DNA from: Siphonodentalium dalli
Lineage: Eukaryota; Mollusca; Scaphopoda; Gadilida; Siphonodentaliidae
DNA length: 64,000 nt
Direction: 5' to 3'
Assembly (NCBI GenBank): GCA_032622095.1
Contig: CP136062.1
Span: 8,273,710-8,337,709, forward strand
The translations under genes were made by a program, and so were the position numbers. Below the pieces are notes generated by a model. The model saw only the letters and a list, made by a program, of their open reading frames with translations, was not told the origin of the DNA and did no database searches. Positions within the stretch are counted from its first letter, which is position 1, and the number at the start of each line of letters is the position of its first letter. Shown one piece after another: positions 61,090-64,000 of the stretch.

Positions 61090-61260
61090 CCATTTTCCTC
61101 TCTTCTGATTGGCTGAGAGTGCGTCACATGGCGGGCCGTAAATCACCATATTACCCTCGAGGGTAACAATGTCTCAGTTATTGACCGCTCAGCTGTTACC
61201 AGTAAACATAGCACTACGAAGAACTCAACGTGCAGAGACACTCTCACGGCTCTCTAATAA
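61090..61260. promoter_or_regulatory. Promoter-like GC-richer patch with perfect palindrome
   Basis: Contains CTGATTGGCTGAGAG (inverted CCAAT box), GTGCGTCACATGGCGGGCC and, at 61,151-61,166, the perfect 16-bp palindrome TTACCCTCGAGGGTAA. The combination in otherwise AT-rich DNA could be a promoter for a gene beyond my recognition, but no TATA box, first exon or CpG island is certain. Confidence 0.2.
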
Positions 61261-62014
61261 TTTTCGAAAACACTGTTTTTATATACCCCACTATTTCGTA
61301 ACAACCGCGAACTGTGGTGTTTGCTAATTTGCACAATTGTGTGGGGTTTTTTTGCAATTAAAGCACGCTATGTATAAATGGTGTTAGCACGGACACAAAT
61401 CCGTTATAAGGTGTATTGTTCCTATTAGACATTTTTATATCACTAATAAAAACCGTGGGACAAATAGATAATCCTTATTATGCAGTTGGTATGTGCTGCA
61501 GACAATCGCACATACGATGTACATACGTTACTAATACGTTTATGTACTAGATCAAATAGCCACTCTTTACTGTTTATCAATTGACTATTTCTTTTCGGCA
61601 ACACATTCCTCAGACTTCAGAAGAATACACTTATGTTGCGTAACAATCTGTAAAATATGTCAATTTCTTTTTGCACAACTACAACGTGTTAGTTTCACAG
61701 TTTAGCGCTCTGGAAATTAACACGTGTGCCTGCGTCTTTACGCTCATTTGAACGAAACCGAACATTTCGCTGCATGCTACTCAACTTCGAAATTGCTTTA
61801 CTCCTCTTTCCGTGAACCGATTCCCATCATGCGACCAGCAAAATGACCGGAGAATAGCTGCGCAAATGATGGGTGTGTTAATTGATCCAGAATGTGAATG
61901 TTTTATTTTCTGAAAAACATAAAATTAACTCTTCGAACTGGATTAAGGAATATACGCACGCACTTAGGCCTGCTATTAAGGAGGTTCGTGTGTACTCCAT
62001 TGTCAGATAACAAA

Positions 62015-62166
62015 ACAGTTATCACCCTTTTTTCGTGAGACACGGGGATTTGTCGCCGCTCTCGACCTGGAATGTCACCCTCTGGCCTAGCGACCCTCGG
62101 GTGACATTCCAGGTCTCGAGCGGGCGACAAATCCCCGTGTCTCACTCAATCGCGGGCGATAACTGT
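62015..62166. repeat. Strong 152-bp foldback (inverted repeat)
   Basis: Left arm 62,035-62,080 and right arm 62,099-62,145 are inverted repeats of 46-47 bp with an 18-base loop. Matched ends are GTGAGACACGGGGATTTGTC (left) and GACAAATCCCCGTGTCTCAC (right), and inner CCTGGAATGTCACCC / GGGTGACATTCCAGG. The only mismatches are in GCCGCTCTCG against CGAGCGGGC. Outside this, ACAGTTATCACCC (62,015-62,027) pairs with GGGCGATAACTGT (62,154-62,166) after a short asymmetric bulge. The arms are GC-rich while the surroundings are AT-rich. Candidates are a foldback transposon or MITE, or a source of hairpin RNA. No clear target duplication was seen. Confidence 0.9.
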
Positions 62167-62169
62167 ATA

Positions 62170-64000
62170 ATAACGAACCAAAGACGCTTTGTGTCGTATA
62201 TAGGCTATATCTGATTTTGTGACGTCACCAATTTTTAAGTAATACGACCCTTGAATTTTGAATTTTGGATAGCACGAATGTAGGACATAGGATCGGTGGG
62301 CCTAAAGCATTATTGTCGTAAAATGCTGTCAAGATGCCAACGCAAATCAGTCGATCTGCAACATTCTCCTACATGTATTTCTATAAACGACGATTAAACG
62401 TCATACAATCATTGATGTACTTTGTTATTTACAAGGGCAAGGAGCCAGTTTATACTGTATTTCCAACAGGTCTATACACTCTATTTGATTATAATTGGAA
62501 ACAAATCAAACTAAAAAAATATTAAAAATATTTGCCCAGAAAATGAATTCCAGCCGCATGAATGCACATGTAGAGACCATTTTCAATTTTCTATCGGTAT
62601 TTTCGCCTGAAAGATTGATGCACTATTCACAAAGTTCAAACCGAAACTATAAGATTCGATTGAATACTTCAGCCAGATTTTTATCGATACTAGTACGATA
62701 TGTTACCTGTTACCTATCTGGAGATTCTGCGTTCAAAGGCACACCGACGGTCTGTCGTGGTTATTCGTACAGTTGAATATTCATAAAAACCATCACCATT
62801 GTGTATATACATAACATGTGTATATGTACATTTAAGATTGGCAACATGCCGGTATATCAGTTCTAAGAAAACTTCTGGATAAAATATCAGTTAAAAATCG
62901 ATATCAAAGTAAATCATAAAATTGGAAGATAACAAGATATAGTTCCAAACGTATTAACCATTTAAACCCATACTATTCTGTGATTATGTGAAACAAACTA
63001 TTTATGTAGTTATAAGTATTGAAAATATTATGTATTTCTGCCAACAACGGCTGAACGAGCGAAGAGATATAAGTTTGTGCTATGAATTAGTACGCAATCA
63101 CAAAAAGTTAAATGTCCTGCCACAATTTCGCGAACAAGGTCAGTGCTGGTGATTGTCGTTAACACAACAACTGAGATAAACTGAGCAGGTAAGCTATATG
63201 TGCATATTTGTGAACTCAATTCTTCTAAGCATATGTAGGCCTACATGTAGATACTTTTAGCGTGATGACAGGCAAAAATTAAAACACAAAAATTGCATTC
63301 CGAAAATTCGATGCACCATGTGGTATGTCAATGTGAATGTCATTCTGACTCTGAGCACAGCATCAAATTTCTACATGGTGATTTCACTTTGATGATATTC
63401 ATTCAACAACCATTGATTGGTGTCAACATAGAGACCTGCGAATATTCAAGATTCAATTCGATGTCAATATCGGGGACCTGTTTCGACGTCGACACCAAAT
63501 ATTTTCAAATCGGTGTTACTTTGGTGTAACCTTGTTTTTTTGCGTTAGATAACATATGGCAAATGACCTAAGATCACAAAAATTGAAACACAAGGTTGCC
63601 AAGTTAGCAAACGTAGGTCATTTTGAATGTATGCCGTTCAAAATAGACATGCATTATGCAAAGTAGGCACTTCGATCGCAACCTGTGGCGGTAATTAATC
63701 GCCGCATATATTTGTAATCTGTATCGACACTGTATAAATTGTCTACACGGTGCGTGATCGCTAGATGCAGAACGCAATTGATTACCTTATGTTTAGATCA
63801 TGTCATGAATAAATGCTATCGACCGTAGAGATCATATATTCCACCAGTACAAAACCCGGGAACTTTTTGTAAGTTTTGACAGGGAACCTTATAAAGTCAA
63901 AATATAACGCGGGGAATGTACTTCTTTGTTCATACCTGTTGCTTAATGATTTATTCATCGGAACGTGAAGATCCCAGCTCGAGATTAGGCCTGTAACGAT
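62170..64000. other. Single-copy AT-rich region, no gene seen
   Basis: Short open frames only. Small items are a full palindromic CRE-like GTGACGTCAC at 62,219-62,228 and a perfect 10-bp inverted repeat AAATGACCTA (63,561-63,570) / TAGGTCATTT (63,614-63,623), which lies among weaker foldbacks. TATGTAGGCCTACATGTA, a palindrome of a style common in marine invertebrate genomes, is at about 63,233-63,250. Distant exons of a large gene cannot be excluded. Confidence 0.4.

Noticed and set aside
61903-62145. 80-codon minus-strand frame at the foldback
   Set aside because: More than a third of it is simply the two arms of the inverted repeat read through. No domain.

Overview
This is eukaryotic, repeat-dominated DNA with no protein-coding gene that I can support. 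AT-rich spacers, abundant satellite, MITE-like and Helitron-like ends and a 5S-rRNA-like fragment of invertebrate type point to an animal, most likely a marine invertebrate, perhaps a mollusc or another lophotrochozoan. That placement is an inference from sequence style and not from a marker gene.

Layout. (1) Positions 1 to about 38,660 are one continuous satellite array with a basic unit of 51-52 bp. It begins before the window and is organised into many nested higher-order repeats (HORs) of about 1.08 to 4.93 kb. (2) From about 38,655 to 44,483 the satellite decays at its edge and alternates with three copies of a 1.2-1.3 kb non-satellite 'core', giving composite units of about 2.2-2.4 kb. 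(3) At 44,484-45,086 there is a short unique stretch with a small hairpin and a sequence that looks like the 3' end of a Helitron (GC-rich hairpin followed by CTAG|T at 44,608). This raises the possibility that the satellite grew from a tandem repeat carried inside a Helitron. (4) Positions 45,087-57,067 are a second, unrelated tandem array: three full copies of a 3,453-bp unit and one partial, diverged copy. Each full unit carries a 135-bp MITE with TA target duplications, two further foldback structures, a TATA-like box, and an internal diverged repeat of about 170 bp. (5) Positions 57,068-64,000 are mostly single-copy AT-rich DNA. They hold a tandem duplication of about 365 bp, a 42-bp minisatellite, a 5S-rRNA-derived fragment at about 59,916, and a strong 152-bp foldback at 62,015-62,166.

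The many minus-strand reading frames in the satellite are by-products of the repeat. Where units are 51 bp long (17 codons) a frame stays open. They are shadows, not genes. Short reading frames in the 3,453-bp unit are repeated only because the unit is repeated. A few look like captured exon fragments and are reported as weak findings.

No genes can be said to work together here. What the window shows is genome dynamics: unequal exchange and segmental duplication in the satellite, homogenised central copies with diverged edge copies in the 3.45-kb array, and transposon ends at array borders. All unit sizes and offsets come from reading landmark motifs by eye, so boundaries are approximate to a few tens of bases unless stated otherwise.
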